This document shows, one piece after another, positions 24,802-33,703 of a stretch of 64,000 nucleotides of DNA. The notes beneath the pieces were generated by a model. The model ran no database searches, had not been told where the DNA came from, and saw only the letters and a list, made by a program, of their open reading frames with translations. Made by a program: the position numbers and the translations under genes. This DNA comes from Thermophilibacter provencensis. Its GTDB lineage: Bacteria > Actinomycetota > Coriobacteriia > Coriobacteriales > Atopobiaceae. The stretch spans positions 124,001 to 188,000 of the forward strand of contig NZ_JAUDEA010000001.1 of the NCBI RefSeq assembly GCF_030372065.1. Reading direction: 5' to 3'. Positions within the stretch are counted from its first letter, which is position 1, and the number at the start of each line of letters is the position of its first letter.

Positions 24802-27800
24802 ATGCCACGCACCCTCACCCGCATCGCCGCTCTTCTCGCCAGCGCGGCGCTTGCCGTCCTTCTTGCCTGCGTCGTGCCCGGAAGAGCCCTAGCCCAGGCC
24901 GTCTCCAAGGTCGTTGACCCCAACACCTCCTCGCGGTGGGAGGAGGTCCTCGGCGGGGGCGCCGGCGGGGGCGGCTACTCCACCGACCAGGCCGGGCGCA
25001 TCTGGGTCGACAAGTCCGTCTACGGTAGCACCGATGAGGCACGCTCGGCCGGGCTTAACGTCACGCTCGCCGACGAGCGGCACGGATTTGCGGTGGGGCT
25101 CTCAGCGCTCTCCTCCGCCGTGTCCGTGCGCCAGGAGGGCGGACCGGCGCATGACGTCGTGTTCGTGGTGAGCACCAACCGGGTCCTGTCCGACCTGTCC
25201 TTTGGCGGCCGGCACCAGGCCGCCTACCTCGCCGACGCGCTCAACACCTCCATCGCACGCCTCATGGCGCAAAACGACGGCTCGGCCACTCCAACGCGCG
25301 TCAGCGTGATTGGCTACGACTCTGACGTGGTCACGCTCATGCCGCTCGATGTCTACGAGCCGGACCAGGACGGCCACTACGTGCGCTTCTTGCCCGGCTC
25401 GGGCGGCGCCGCGGGCTCGCTCGAGGTGGTGGCTACCGCGAAAAGCGGGGCAGAGACCGCGGACGCCGCGCTCGGCAGCGGCTCCTATCTGCAGCGCGCC
25501 GTGCACCTGGCGGGCGAGTCCCTCGTGGGGGCGGCCGGTGACGCCGGAGCCGCCGAGCGCGAGCCCGTCCTCGTGGTGATGGGGGTCGAGACGCCGCCCA
25601 TGGCGAGCGTGAGCCTCTTCGACCCGCCCACCTACACGGGGGACGCCGCCGGCTTCCTGGGCCCGCTGCCCGGAACCCGCGTGACGGGCTACGGCACCGA
25701 CGCGCTTCTCGCCACGCTGCTCACCATGCGCCACGAGGCGAGCCGTGTGGACAAGGCATGGGGCGAGGGGCGCGGGCTCGCCTTCTACACCGTTGGCCTT
25801 GACACGAGCGAGACGGCCGCCTACCTGCTGGAGACCCCGCTCGAGCAGGCGGCCCACGAGCTGCCGGGCTCGGGGGCTGCCACCGGGCAGGACCTGCGTG
25901 ACAACCTTAAGGAGGCGGCGCGGGCCTATGCCGAGGCGGCTGCCGTGGGCGAGAAGAGCGTAGAGCTCGACCTGTTTGGCTCGGGCAGGGGCGGGCTCAC
26001 CCCAGCCAAGGTGACGCTTCCCGTCGAGGGGGGCCTGGTCCCAGCCGACGACCCGCTCGCGGTCTCTCCCGTTGACGACTACCTCCCCGCACGCAGCGCC
26101 CGGGCGCTCACCTGGGCGCTCGGCTCGGCCGTGGGACGCTCGCTCGGTGTCTCCTACACCGCTCCGGCCTCGGGAGGCCCAGGCGAGGACGCGCCGGGCG
26201 GCAGCCGCGTCCAGCTCACCGACCGGATTGGCGCGGGCATGCAGGTCACGCGCGTGGACGGCATCGTCTACGGGTCGCACCTGCTCAGCGGGGCGGGAGC
26301 TGCCCAGGCGGTGAAGGTCAGCCTCGAGGACCCGTACAACCCCGACGCCACCCACGAGTTCAGCTACCTCGTGGAGGCCATGAACGCGCGCTACAACCTG
26401 GGCAGCGAGACCTACGGACTCTTCTACCAGGCGCTCGTTGACGGCCAGTTCTCCTACGCGAGTGACGACGACTTCTCCAACCACGCCTCCTGGTACGTGA
26501 ACGAGGCACACGAGATGGTCCCCTCGCAGGGCAGCTCGTACACCTTCGCCACCCAGGCAGAGGTCGACGCCGCGGCGGACGGCAACTGGCAGGAGCGCGC
26601 CGACGAGGACGTGCGCGGTCGCATCGAGGCCGCCCAGGCGGCGGGCGCCACCGCCGTGTGCGAGACCTACTTCTACATCGGCGACTACCGCAGTCAGTAC
26701 AGCGGCGGTGACGTCACGCTCTACGACTTCGTGGTGATGGTGGAGACCAGCCTTGCGACGGGGCGGCAGGAGCTTCTGCTCTCCATCCCCGTGGAGGCCG
26801 TGCCCGCCCTGCGCGCGGACGTGAGCGTGCGAGCGGACGGCACCGCCACCATGCGGCTCGACGAAGCGCTCGAGACGACCCCGATCCGGCTCGCCTACCA
26901 GGTTGCCCCCACGCCCGCCGTTTCCGCGCTGCTCGAGCGCATGGAGGCCGGCGAGCTCGTGAGCGACGCGGAGCTCGAGGGCGCGCTCGGCGAGAAGGTC
27001 GCGCACGGCGGGCTCGCAACCCGTCTGATCTTTGCGAGCGACTTCACCGGCTCGGGAGACTCCGCCGAGGCGGGGGCGACCGCGAATGCCTGGGCCGCCC
27101 AGACGAACTCCTACTACGCCTTCACGCGTGACACGCCCCTGCTTGTGCGCCAGGGCAGCGCCTACGTGCCGCTCGCCACGATGCCCGTGGCCGGCGAGAC
27201 GTACTACTTCGAGAGGACCACGTACTCGGCGAGCTTCCCCTCGCCTGACGACGAGGTGCCGGCGAGCGTCGAGCGGACGTACGCGCCCTACGTGATGGCG
27301 GAGGGCGCCGCACAGGCCGAGAGCCGCTTCGTGCTCCAAGACGGGCAGTGCGTGGCACTCGCCGGGACCCCGCGCTACGTCACGGCCGAGACGCTTGGCT
27401 CGGTGGAGAAGATCCCCAACGCCACCGCGAGCGCGCCCTACGTGGAGCGCCTCTCCGTGGAGGCGCCCGAGTCCGGGGGCGTCCACCTTGTGGCGAGCCT
27501 CGGAAACAACGGCGCGCTCGTCGTGCCGGCCGGGGTCGGGCTGGGCACGCTGCGCGTGAGCAAGGGCGTGGACGGCGGCGCGCCCGGCGCGAGCTTCGCC
27601 TTCACCGTCACGCTCCGGGACGCGGACGGCACGTCCCTCTCTGGGGAGGTGGGCTATCGCGTGGGCGACTCCGCGGAGACGGCCGTGCTCGACGACAGCG
27701 GGTCCTTCTCGGCAAAGCTCTCCGACGGACAGGAGCTCGTGGTCGAGGGGATACCCGAGGGCACGCGCTACCTCGTGCGGGAGGACGACTACTCCGCCTC

Positions 27801-28710
27801 CGGCTACCTCTCCCTGCAAACGGGCAGCGAGGGGACGATCGAGGCTGACGGTGAGGCGCTTGTCTCCTTCACCAACGTATGGAGCGCGGGCGGCCTGGGC
27901 ATCGCCAGCGTGATGGCCGGCAACGACGCCGAGCCCGACCGTGCGGTCTCGTTCGAGGTGGTCGTGCGCGGCCTCTTTGCGGCGCACCCGGGCGAGGACG
28001 AGCTCACCTTCGAGGCAACGCGCCACGCGGGCGACCAAGTTAGCAAGGAGCGGCTCGTGTTCTCGCGCGTGGAGGGAGGGACCGACGGCGTGGCACGCGT
28101 CGAGGGACTCACGGGAGGGTCGGGGCTGCTCGTGTCCGGACTCCCGGAGGGAGCCTCGTACACGGTGAGCGAGCTTGACGCCGACGCGCTCGTCGCCGAC
28201 GGCTACGTCATCTACGCGGGAAGCGCCGACGAGGTTGCGGCGGGCAGGGAGGCTACCTCCGCCGAGGGCACCGTCGCGGGCGGGGACGCCGTGAGCGCGG
28301 CCTACTTCGTGCACGTGCGCGAGAAGGACCCCGATCCGACGCCCGACCCGGACCCCGATCCGACGCCCGATCCGGACCCCGATCCGAGCCCGGGCACCGA
28401 CCCGACGCCCACGCCCGACCCGACGCCGGAGCCGGAGCCTGATCCAGAGCCGGATCCCGAGCCGGAGCCTGATCCAGACCCAACACCGGAGCCTGACCCA
28501 GAGCCGAATCCCGAGCCGACACCGGACCCGGACCATGACCCGACTCCCGAGCCCGAGGGTGAGGAGGCCAACGGTCAGGCAGATGCCGAGCCCCTCCCCG
28601 AGTCCGGCGACGCGACAAGCTCCCCCGGGGTTCTTCTCGCCGTGGGGGCGTGCGGCGTGGCGCTCGTAGCCGCTGGCATCGTGGTCGCCAGGAGACGCGG
28701 CGGGCGATGA
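24802..28710 (+). CDS. Large sortase-anchored surface protein (vWA-like, Cna-B-like domains)
   Basis: 1302 aa. Signal peptide (residues 1-32: [21 protein letters not shown]). Residues about 110-380 look like a von Willebrand A-type fold ([20 protein letters not shown]). Two C-terminal beta-rich repeats (about 925-1040 and 1045-1170), each with a [14 protein letters not shown]- or [14 protein letters not shown]-type strand, resemble Cna-B/prealbumin-like domains. Then an about 80-residue Pro/Asp/Glu repeat, LPESG as sorting signal, a membrane helix and RRRGGR. Likely adhesin or pilin-tip-like. No sortase in the window. Confidence 0.85.
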   Translation: MPRTLTRIAALLASAALAVLLACVVPGRALAQAVSKVVDPNTSSRWEEVLGGGAGGGGYSTDQAGRIWVDKSVYGSTDEARSAGLNVTLADERHGFAVGLSALSSAVSVRQEGGPAHDVVFVVSTNRVLSDLSFGGRHQAAYLADALNTSIARLMAQNDGSATPTRVSVIGYDSDVVTLMPLDVYEPDQDGHYVRFLPGSGGAAGSLEVVATAKSGAETADAALGSGSYLQRAVHLAGESLVGAAGDAGAAEREPVLVVMGVETPPMASVSLFDPPTYTGDAAGFLGPLPGTRVTGYGTDALLATLLTMRHEASRVDKAWGEGRGLAFYTVGLDTSETAAYLLETPLEQAAHELPGSGAATGQDLRDNLKEAARAYAEAAAVGEKSVELDLFGSGRGGLTPAKVTLPVEGGLVPADDPLAVSPVDDYLPARSARALTWALGSAVGRSLGVSYTAPASGGPGEDAPGGSRVQLTDRIGAGMQVTRVDGIVYGSHLLSGAGAAQAVKVSLEDPYNPDATHEFSYLVEAMNARYNLGSETYGLFYQALVDGQFSYASDDDFSNHASWYVNEAHEMVPSQGSSYTFATQAEVDAAADGNWQERADEDVRGRIEAAQAAGATAVCETYFYIGDYRSQYSGGDVTLYDFVVMVETSLATGRQELLLSIPVEAVPALRADVSVRADGTATMRLDEALETTPIRLAYQVAPTPAVSALLERMEAGELVSDAELEGALGEKVAHGGLATRLIFASDFTGSGDSAEAGATANAWAAQTNSYYAFTRDTPLLVRQGSAYVPLATMPVAGETYYFERTTYSASFPSPDDEVPASVERTYAPYVMAEGAAQAESRFVLQDGQCVALAGTPRYVTAETLGSVEKIPNATASAPYVERLSVEAPESGGVHLVASLGNNGALVVPAGVGLGTLRVSKGVDGGAPGASFAFTVTLRDADGTSLSGEVGYRVGDSAETAVLDDSGSFSAKLSDGQELVVEGIPEGTRYLVREDDYSASGYLSLQTGSEGTIEADGEALVSFTNVWSAGGLGIASVMAGNDAEPDRAVSFEVVVRGLFAAHPGEDELTFEATRHAGDQVSKERLVFSRVEGGTDGVARVEGLTGGSGLLVSGLPEGASYTVSELDADALVADGYVIYAGSADEVAAGREATSAEGTVAGGDAVSAAYFVHVREKDPDPTPDPDPDPTPDPDPDPSPGTDPTPTPDPTPEPEPDPEPDPEPEPDPDPTPEPDPEPNPEPTPDPDHDPTPEPEGEEANGQADAEPLPESGDATSSPGVLLAVGACGVALVAAGIVVARRRGGR

Positions 28711-28738
28711 GCCCGCTGCCGGCGCCCTCGCCCTTTGG

Positions 28739-29653
28739 CTAGAAGCCCACCTCGATCTGGCGGATGCGCCCGTAGAGCCAGCGGTTGGTGGGGACGAGGA
28801 TGCCGTGGCTCTCGGCAAGCCGGATGACGGTGCCGGAGAACTCCTCCACCTCGGTGGGCCTGCGGTTGATGCGGTCCTGCGCCATGGAGGGCAGGCCGTC
28901 CGGATCGAGGCCCGCCACGAGCTCGGCCATCTGCGCGAGGTCCGCCTCGGTAACGTCGACGCCCTCGGCGCGCGCCACGGCCAGGGCCTCGCGCATGGCG
29001 GCCACGAAGCAGCGGTTCTGCTCGCTGCCCGGCTCGCTCGCGGTGCCGTACGTGCCGCCAAAGGCCATGCAGGTCTGGTTGATGCCAACGTTGAGCATGA
29101 GCTTCACCCACATGCGGCGGCGGATGTCGGCCTCGACCACATGCGGGATGCCGGCGCGCGCGTAGAGGTCAGCGACGTCGTCCACCACGCCCGCCTCGGT
29201 CCCCGGTGCCGCGCCAAAGCGAATCTCGCCAGGGTGGGTGTAGGTCATCTCGCCGCCGATGAAGACGGCGTCCATGCCCTGCGCGACCGAGAGCACGGTG
29301 CGCCCCCAGCCAAAGCGCTCCGCCACGCGCTCCTCGCTCGTGACGCCGTTGAGCAGCGAGGCGATCGCCGTGCGCGGCCCGACGAGCCGCTCCATGGTTT
29401 CGAGCGCCCGGTCGAGCCCGGTCGCCTTGGTGGCAAGGATCACCAGGTCGACGGGGCCGGCCTCGCTCGCGGGCAGGGTTCGCACGCGCAGCGGCTCCCC
29501 GTTGACGGTCGGCACCTCCCCCGCGTGCCGCTCAAAGCGCTCGTCGTCCATCACGAACTCGACGACGCCCGGCCCGAGGTTCTTCTCGGCGATGGAGCCG
29601 TAGAGCATCCCCACCGCTCCGCGCCCGATGATGGCCACGCTCTCGATTGCCAT
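28739..29653 (-). CDS. Ketopantoate reductase family (PanE/ApbA) protein
   Basis: 304 aa. N-terminal Rossmann motif AIIGRGAVGMLYG (GxGAVG), substrate-domain signatures ILATKATGLDRAL, LLNGV and the conserved KLMLNVGINQTCMAFGGTYG helix with catalytic Lys. PanE makes D-pantoate with NADPH for CoA synthesis, but paralogues act on other 2-oxo acids and no other pantothenate gene is nearby, so the symbol is withheld. ATG at 29653. Downstream on the same strand of the guanidinium exporter, separated by 64 bp. Confidence 0.82.
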   Translation of the reverse strand: MAIESVAIIGRGAVGMLYGSIAEKNLGPGVVEFVMDDERFERHAGEVPTVNGEPLRVRTLPASEAGPVDLVILATKATGLDRALETMERLVGPRTAIASLLNGVTSEERVAERFGWGRTVLSVAQGMDAVFIGGEMTYTHPGEIRFGAAPGTEAGVVDDVADLYARAGIPHVVEADIRRRMWVKLMLNVGINQTCMAFGGTYGTASEPGSEQNRCFVAAMREALAVARAEGVDVTEADLAQMAELVAGLDPDGLPSMAQDRINRRPTEVEEFSGTVIRLAESHGILVPTNRWLYGRIRQIEVGF

Positions 29654-29717
29654 GTGCGCCTCCCCGCCCCCGTCGTTCTTCTCGCCGGAATTGTAGCGCG
29701 AGGGAGAGGCTGCCGCA

Positions 29718-30041
29718 CTAGTGCGACTCGCCCACGATCTTGAGGCCCACCACGCAGGCCACGAGCCCGACGATCAGCGCGATCTTGACCCAGGAGAACG
29801 GCTCGGTGCCCGTGACGATGCCGTAGCCCACCGTGAGCGCTGCCCCGATGCCCACCCACACGGCGTATGCGGTCCCGATGGGAATGGTGCGGACGGCGTG
29901 GCTGAGACCCAGCATGCTCGCGGCGAGCGCCGCAAAGAAGATGACGGTGGGAAGCGGTCGGGTGAAGCCCTCCGCGCGGTCGAGCGCCTGGGCCCACACG
30001 GCCTCCATCGCCCCCGACGCAACCAGCACGACCCAGTCCAT
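29718..30041 (-). CDS. gdx: SMR-family guanidinium exporter (Gdx/SugE type)
   Basis: 107 aa with four membrane helices. The first helix has ASGAMEAVWAQALDRAEGF: the Glu is the proton/substrate-coupling residue, and the A-L/K-x-S-E-G-F ending is the SugE/Gdx variant. RTIPIGTAYAVWVGIGA is the family signature. Gdx exports guanidinium in exchange for protons. A guanidine-III-like riboswitch at 30075-30114 lies in its leader, which supports this over a general drug exporter. AGAAAGGGG precedes the ATG by 5 bases. Confidence 0.88.
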   Translation of the reverse strand: MDWVVLVASGAMEAVWAQALDRAEGFTRPLPTVIFFAALAASMLGLSHAVRTIPIGTAYAVWVGIGAALTVGYGIVTGTEPFSWVKIALIVGLVACVVGLKIVGESH

Positions 30042-30055
30042 GACGGCCCCTTTCT

Positions 30056-30069
30056 GCGGGATTCCCCGC
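30056..30069 (-). promoter_or_regulatory. Short hairpin next to the gdx ribosome binding site
   Basis: GCGGG and CCCGC (5-bp stem, 4-base loop) directly 5' of AGAAAGGGG. It could be the expression platform linking the riboswitch to ribosome access. Confidence 0.45.
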
Positions 30070-30074
30070 GTCGC

Positions 30075-30114
30075 GCGCCGTCTTTTCGATCCTGGTACGG
30101 CTGCCCTCGTCAGG
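30075..30114 (-). promoter_or_regulatory. Guanidine-III (ykkC-III) class riboswitch aptamer
   Basis: On the minus strand the leader reads CCTGACGAGG, GCAGCCGTACC, AGGATCGAAAAG, ACGGCGC. This closely follows the guanidine-III consensus as I remember it, including the conserved ACGAGG, GCCGTACC and AAGACGG blocks. CCTG (30114-30111) pairs with CAGG (30094-30091) and the enclosed GCCGT (30101-30097) pairs with ACGGC (30081-30077), forming the H-type pseudoknot expected. It ends 33 nt before the gdx ATG. Confidence 0.88.
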
Positions 30115-30164
30115 GGCCCGGTGGGCCGTCGAGCAGTGTAGCACGCCGCGAGCGGAAAGAGAGC

Positions 30165-30491
30165 TTACGCCGACCAGCGCCCGGCATGACCGCGCGCCTT
30201 GAAAAACTGGTCGTGCGACCCCGTTCCCACAAAGCGGACAAGGCCCTCGCCTCGGATAACGGCATAGATAAGTATCCAATCCCCCAGATCGGCAACGTGG
30301 CACTCGCGCGCGCCACTCCAATTTCCGCGGAGTGCGTGGTCACGATAGTCACGCACAAGAATCGTCCGAGACTGTTCGGTGTCCTCACAGACGAGCCGCA
30401 TGACCTCCCCCAGCTCGTCCATGTCCCAGTGGCGCCGGGCGCATGCTTTCATGTCCCGCTTGAAGGCCCCGCTGACCGCCGCCTCAAGCAT
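30165..30491 (-). CDS. YafQ/RelE-type mRNA interferase toxin
   Basis: 108 aa. The C-terminal half has DHALRGNWSGARECHV, DWILIYAVI and FVGTGSHDQFF, matching the YafQ order of catalytic and structural residues (DH-x-L, RECH, DW-x-LIY, TGSH-x-x-F). These toxins cleave mRNA on the ribosome. Its ATG overlaps the antitoxin gene's stop by 8 bp, so translation is coupled. It is slightly longer at the N-terminus than YafQ. Confidence 0.87.
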   Translation of the reverse strand: MLEAAVSGAFKRDMKACARRHWDMDELGEVMRLVCEDTEQSRTILVRDYRDHALRGNWSGARECHVADLGDWILIYAVIRGEGLVRFVGTGSHDQFFKARGHAGRWSA

Positions 30492-31371
30492 CTACGTCCA
30501 TCTCGCTGAAGAGCCCGTCGACATCCGCGCGCTCCCACTCGTCCCCGCCCGAGCCAAGCCGACTCGTCAGCTCGACGCTCGGCTCAAAGAGGCGCTCCTC
30601 CACGAGCGACCACACCTCCGAGCCGCGCTCATAGGGGATGAGTTTTCCGTTGGCTGTCGTCTGCCAGCACGGAAGGGCATGCGTTGCCTCGCTGAGCTGG
30701 CCAACCGTTGGGAAGGAGTCAACAAAGCGAGCAGCCAGGTCAAGCAGGTCAAGGTCATCGGAGGAGAAGAGGTCGGTGACACTCAGCTCGTTGCTCGGGA
30801 CAAAGAGCAGCCCCAGCCCGTCATCCTCGAGCTCGATGTCCCCCGACTGCTCGAGCGCACGCCGAATCCGTTGATGACCGTCAATGACCGGGCCGTGCGG
30901 AGCGCGCGCGTAGCTCAGCCCCAGGAGGGACACCCCGTCCCTCTCAAAGGACAGGAAGTCCGCCACGAAGCAGGCTTTGATGACGCGCGTGTAATAGGGA
31001 TGTGCGCATAGCGCCGAGAGATAATTCATTGCCGCCGCAATGCGCCCTCGGTCGGGGACCGTGAACCCGCTTTCTGAGGAGGCGTCGCCCAGAGCGTCAT
31101 GCTGGGGCGAGACGACATCGAGCGCGGCGGCCATTGACGCACGCTGGACGGCTGGAAGCAGCCTTCCTGCTTCCTCGAAGCAGCGACGCATGTACGCCGG
31201 GCTCTCGGCGAGTTCAAGCAGCCTGGCATTGGAGGGAGACGGCTCTTTGCCCCCCTCATAGCGCACGATGCTCGGCTCGCTGATGCCCAGCAAGATGCCC
31301 AGCGAGCGCTGCGAAATGCCATAGCGCTCCCTCACCGCACGTACCCTGTCCGACCAAGACTTAACTCCCAT
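30484..31371 (-). CDS. HTH-Panacea (SocA/DUF4065-like) antitoxin
   Basis: 295 aa. Residues about 8-55 form an XRE-type helix-turn-helix (RVRAVRERYGISQRSLGILL, then EPSIVRYEGGKEPSPSNARL). Residues about 110-220 resemble the Panacea/SocA domain (RIAAAMNYLSALCAHPYYTR, then SYARAPHGPVIDGHQRIRRA), a promiscuous antitoxin module known to pair with many toxin folds. The partner here is YafQ-like. The ATG is inside a 38-bp perfect palindrome that probably is the autoregulatory operator; AGGAG in that palindrome is the ribosome binding site. Confidence 0.82.
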   Translation of the reverse strand: MGVKSWSDRVRAVRERYGISQRSLGILLGISEPSIVRYEGGKEPSPSNARLLELAESPAYMRRCFEEAGRLLPAVQRASMAAALDVVSPQHDALGDASSESGFTVPDRGRIAAAMNYLSALCAHPYYTRVIKACFVADFLSFERDGVSLLGLSYARAPHGPVIDGHQRIRRALEQSGDIELEDDGLGLLFVPSNELSVTDLFSSDDLDLLDLAARFVDSFPTVGQLSEATHALPCWQTTANGKLIPYERGSEVWSLVEERLFEPSVELTSRLGSGGDEWERADVDGLFSEMDVDA

Positions 31372-31406
31372 GCTACACTCCTATCATTTGATAGGAGTGT
31401 AGCATG
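31369..31406. promoter_or_regulatory. 38-bp perfect palindrome (operator) spanning the antitoxin start
   Basis: CATGCTACACTCCTATCA (31369-31386), TT, then the exact complement (31389-31406). Each strand therefore reads TAGGAGTGTAGCATG, i.e. a ribosome binding site and ATG in both directions: antitoxin on the minus strand, a three-codon ORF on the plus strand. Confidence 0.9.
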
Positions 31407-31423
31407 GGGCTATAAGAGGCACC

Positions 31424-31525
31424 ATGAGGGACAGACTCTACCCACTTTCTCCGCAGGCGTCGGAAACTCTGCGAGAGCTTGACCGCAAAACCGAACCAGG
31501 CGAACAGGCGGGAGCCCCGGACTAG
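31424..31525 (+). CDS. 33-aa divergent small ORF, candidate
   Basis: ATG at 31424 with AAGAGGCACC upstream, reading MRDRLYPLSPQASETLRELD and stopping at 31523-31525. It lies just beyond the shared palindrome, divergent from the antitoxin. Amphipathic middle, no known family. Could be a leader peptide, or the truncated start of a lost gene. Confidence 0.35.
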   Translation: MRDRLYPLSPQASETLRELDRKTEPGEQAGAPD

Positions 31526-31769
31526 ACGACTTGATTTACTTTGGATGCGCAGAACGTGGCCATGGCGGAGCCGTATCCGTCACCCCCCTTGGTCGTGCCA
31601 GACCCAACCAGAACCTGGTACGGCAAGGAGGCGCGATGCGGGCGGGACGGGGCACGCCCCGCCTCCATTCCAATCTGTGGATTCGCCCGGGAGTCGGGCG
31701 GCGACCGCATCTTGGGCGGTTTTCCCTCAGAAATACTAGATGTGGTATCCCCGACCCGAAAGGATCGTC
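31526..31769. other. Intergenic region upstream of the antiporter, no gene seen
   Basis: Between the small ORF and the antiporter start. Contains a GGGG-CACG-CCCC hairpin near 31655-31666 and no ORF with a ribosome binding site other than the antiporter's. Confidence 0.4.
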
Positions 31770-32741
31770 GTGCTTCTGAGCCTTCTCGCAATCGTTGTCG
31801 GCTTTGGCCTGCTCGTGGGCGGAGCCAACCTCCTCGTGGACGGCGCCTGCCGCCTCGCCGCGCGCTTCGGCATGCCCGAGCGCGTGGCCGGCCTCACCGT
31901 CGTCGCCATCGGCACCTCCCTGCCCGAGCTCGTCGTGAGCATCACCTCGGCCGCCGCTGGCCACGCCGACATGGCCTTCGGCAACGTGGTGGGCAGTTGC
32001 CTCGCCAACCTGCTGCTCATCCTCGGCCTCTCCGCCGTCATCGCCCCCGTCGCCCTCTCGCGCGGCACCATCCGCTTTGAGATCCCGGTGGGCGTGGCCG
32101 CCTGCGCGCTCCTCGCGCTGCTCGCCAACACCGGAGGCGAGGTCACCCAGCTCGAGGGCGTCGTGCTGCTCGCGGCCTTTGCGGCGTTTCTCGTGCGGAC
32201 CACGCAGATGGGCCTGAAGGAGGGCGCGGACGAGAAGGACGCGGGCTCGCGGGAGGGCGCCGGGGAGCAGGCCGCGGGCGGACGGCGTCCGAGCGTCGCC
32301 TGGGCGCTGTGGCTCGTCGTCGTGGGCGCCGTCATGCTCAAGGTGGGCGCCGACCTCGTGGTGGACAACGCCACGCTCGTCGCCACCGCCGCCGGCATCT
32401 CCGAGCGCGTCATCGGCATCACCGTGGTGGCGCTCGGCACCTGCCTGCCCGAGCTCGTGACGAGCGTCGTGGCCGCGCTGCGCGGCAACTCCGACATCGC
32501 CGTGGGCAACGTCACCGGCTCCAACATCGCCAACCTGCTGCTCGTGATGGGCGGGCCCGCGCTCTTCTCGTCCATTCCCTACGACGCGGCCTACAACCTG
32601 GACCTCGCGCTCGTGGCCGTGTTCTCGCTCGCGCTCGTGGGCTTCTGCTACGTGGGCAGGCATCACGAGATGAGCCGCGTGAACGGCGTGATCTTCGTGG
32701 TGCTCTACGCCGCCTACATCGCGGCGTCCGTGCTGAGGTAG
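31770..32741 (+). CDS. CaCA-family Ca2+/Na+ (K+) antiporter, YrbG-like
   Basis: 323 aa, about ten membrane helices in two inverted repeats. Each repeat has the alpha motif: VVAIGTSLPELVVSITSAAA with GNVVGSCLANLLLILG (about residues 46-95), and VVALGTCLPELVTSVVAAL with GNVTGSNIANLLLVMG (about 220-270). The Glu in each G-T/C-x-LPEL supplies the ion site. A charged cytoplasmic loop (about 150-185) lies between halves. The GTG at 31770 is chosen because GAAAGG precedes it by 6 bases. Confidence 0.9.
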   Translation: MLLSLLAIVVGFGLLVGGANLLVDGACRLAARFGMPERVAGLTVVAIGTSLPELVVSITSAAAGHADMAFGNVVGSCLANLLLILGLSAVIAPVALSRGTIRFEIPVGVAACALLALLANTGGEVTQLEGVVLLAAFAAFLVRTTQMGLKEGADEKDAGSREGAGEQAAGGRRPSVAWALWLVVVGAVMLKVGADLVVDNATLVATAAGISERVIGITVVALGTCLPELVTSVVAALRGNSDIAVGNVTGSNIANLLLVMGGPALFSSIPYDAAYNLDLALVAVFSLALVGFCYVGRHHEMSRVNGVIFVVLYAAYIAASVLR

Positions 32742-32846
32742 CGGACGCCGAGGGACATGAGGCGCATCGCCGTCACGGGGAGCCCGGGCGCGGCGTAGAC
32801 GACGGGAACGCCCGCCCGCAAGGCTCCCGCAGGCAGTCCCGTTGCG

Positions 32847-33536
32847 CTACGCGCCCATGAGCGAGCCGTTGAAGTGGATGATGAGCAGCAGCATGGCCAC
32901 GAGGCTCGCGGCAAAGAGCGCGCCGCCCGCGACCATGAGCGCCTTGGCCCAGCGCGGGACGGGCCGGAGCACGCTCTGGCCGCCTATCCCAATCATGAAC
33001 ATCAGAATCGACGCCCCAAGGCCCACCATGGCCAGGCCCTCGCCGGTCGCGAGCGCCGGGACGTCCGCGGGCGCCACGTTGGCGTAGTGGTAGCCGTGCA
33101 GGAGGCTCACGTCCCCGGTCGCGATCATGTAGGCGCCCGGCACGAGGCCCATGAGCGAGAGCAGCGCGCCCACCGCCGCACAGACCGCCATCGAGGCGCG
33201 CGGGCCCAGGCCGCCCAGGCCCGCCCCGGCGGCCGAAGTCACAAGCCCGCCGTTGTGCCGGGCGATGGTGACCAGCGTCCCCGCAATCCCCACCACGAGC
33301 AGAGTCACGCCCACGACCGTGGCCCAGTCCGGCAGGGCGCTCGGAATCATGAGCGCGATGGCCACGGCCAGGACCACCATCCAGACCCCCGTCTCTCGCG
33401 CGAGGAGGGGACGTTCCGACTCGGGGGTGGTGGCGTAGTGGTAGCCGTGCAGCAGGCGACAGTCCCCCGTCACGATCATGTACACACCGAGAAGGGCCGT
33501 AACCCCCGCGATGGCGACGCCGATGAAGCCCTCCAT
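32847..33536 (-). CDS. Membrane protein with duplicated GD-LLHGYHYA unit (DUF3784-like)
   Basis: 229 aa, six predicted membrane segments. Two halves each start with a helix ending in MIVTGDCRLLHGYHYA (about residue 20) or MIATGDVSLLHGYHYA (about 140), then a short soluble loop with an acidic residue and two more helices. This is an internal tandem duplication of a three-helix unit. Function unknown. ATG at 33536; gaps on both sides hold nothing recognisable. Confidence 0.75.
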   Translation of the reverse strand: MEGFIGVAIAGVTALLGVYMIVTGDCRLLHGYHYATTPESERPLLARETGVWMVVLAVAIALMIPSALPDWATVVGVTLLVVGIAGTLVTIARHNGGLVTSAAGAGLGGLGPRASMAVCAAVGALLSLMGLVPGAYMIATGDVSLLHGYHYANVAPADVPALATGEGLAMVGLGASILMFMIGIGGQSVLRPVPRWAKALMVAGGALFAASLVAMLLLIIHFNGSLMGA

Positions 33537-33703
33537 GACGACCTCCCAACCACAGCGCCCTTCACGCCCGCGGACGCCTGACCATGTGGTGAGAGGATTG
33601 TAGTCCCGCGCGAGCCGGGCGCAAGCGTCTTTTGGGCGAGAGGCCAGAGGGGGGCAAGCGGGCTAAGAGGGCCGGCGCACGGCGGGCGCGCAAGGGGTTG
33701 CCC

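Noticed and set aside
28320-28560. Periodic GAC-CCG/GAG-CCG repeat that could be mistaken for a CRISPR array
   Set aside because: The units encode PDPDPTP within a surface protein and have no uniform spacer/repeat pattern; no cas genes in the window.
25102-29088. 1328-aa open frame on the minus strand opposite the surface protein
   Set aside because: Composition is that of GC-skewed antisense (His/Arg/Val-rich, no domain), while the plus-strand frame has a signal peptide, Cna-B-like repeats and a sorting signal.
30075-30114. Guanidine-I or guanidine-II (mini-ykkC) riboswitch
   Set aside because: No pair of ACGR-loop hairpins and no guanidine-I core; the pseudoknot matches class III.
32714-32914. 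66-codon minus-strand frame reading RAGVPVVYAAPGLPVTAMRL
   Set aside because: Protein-like at first glance but overlaps the antiporter 3' end and the next gene's end, and lacks a start site; may be a remnant, insufficient evidence.
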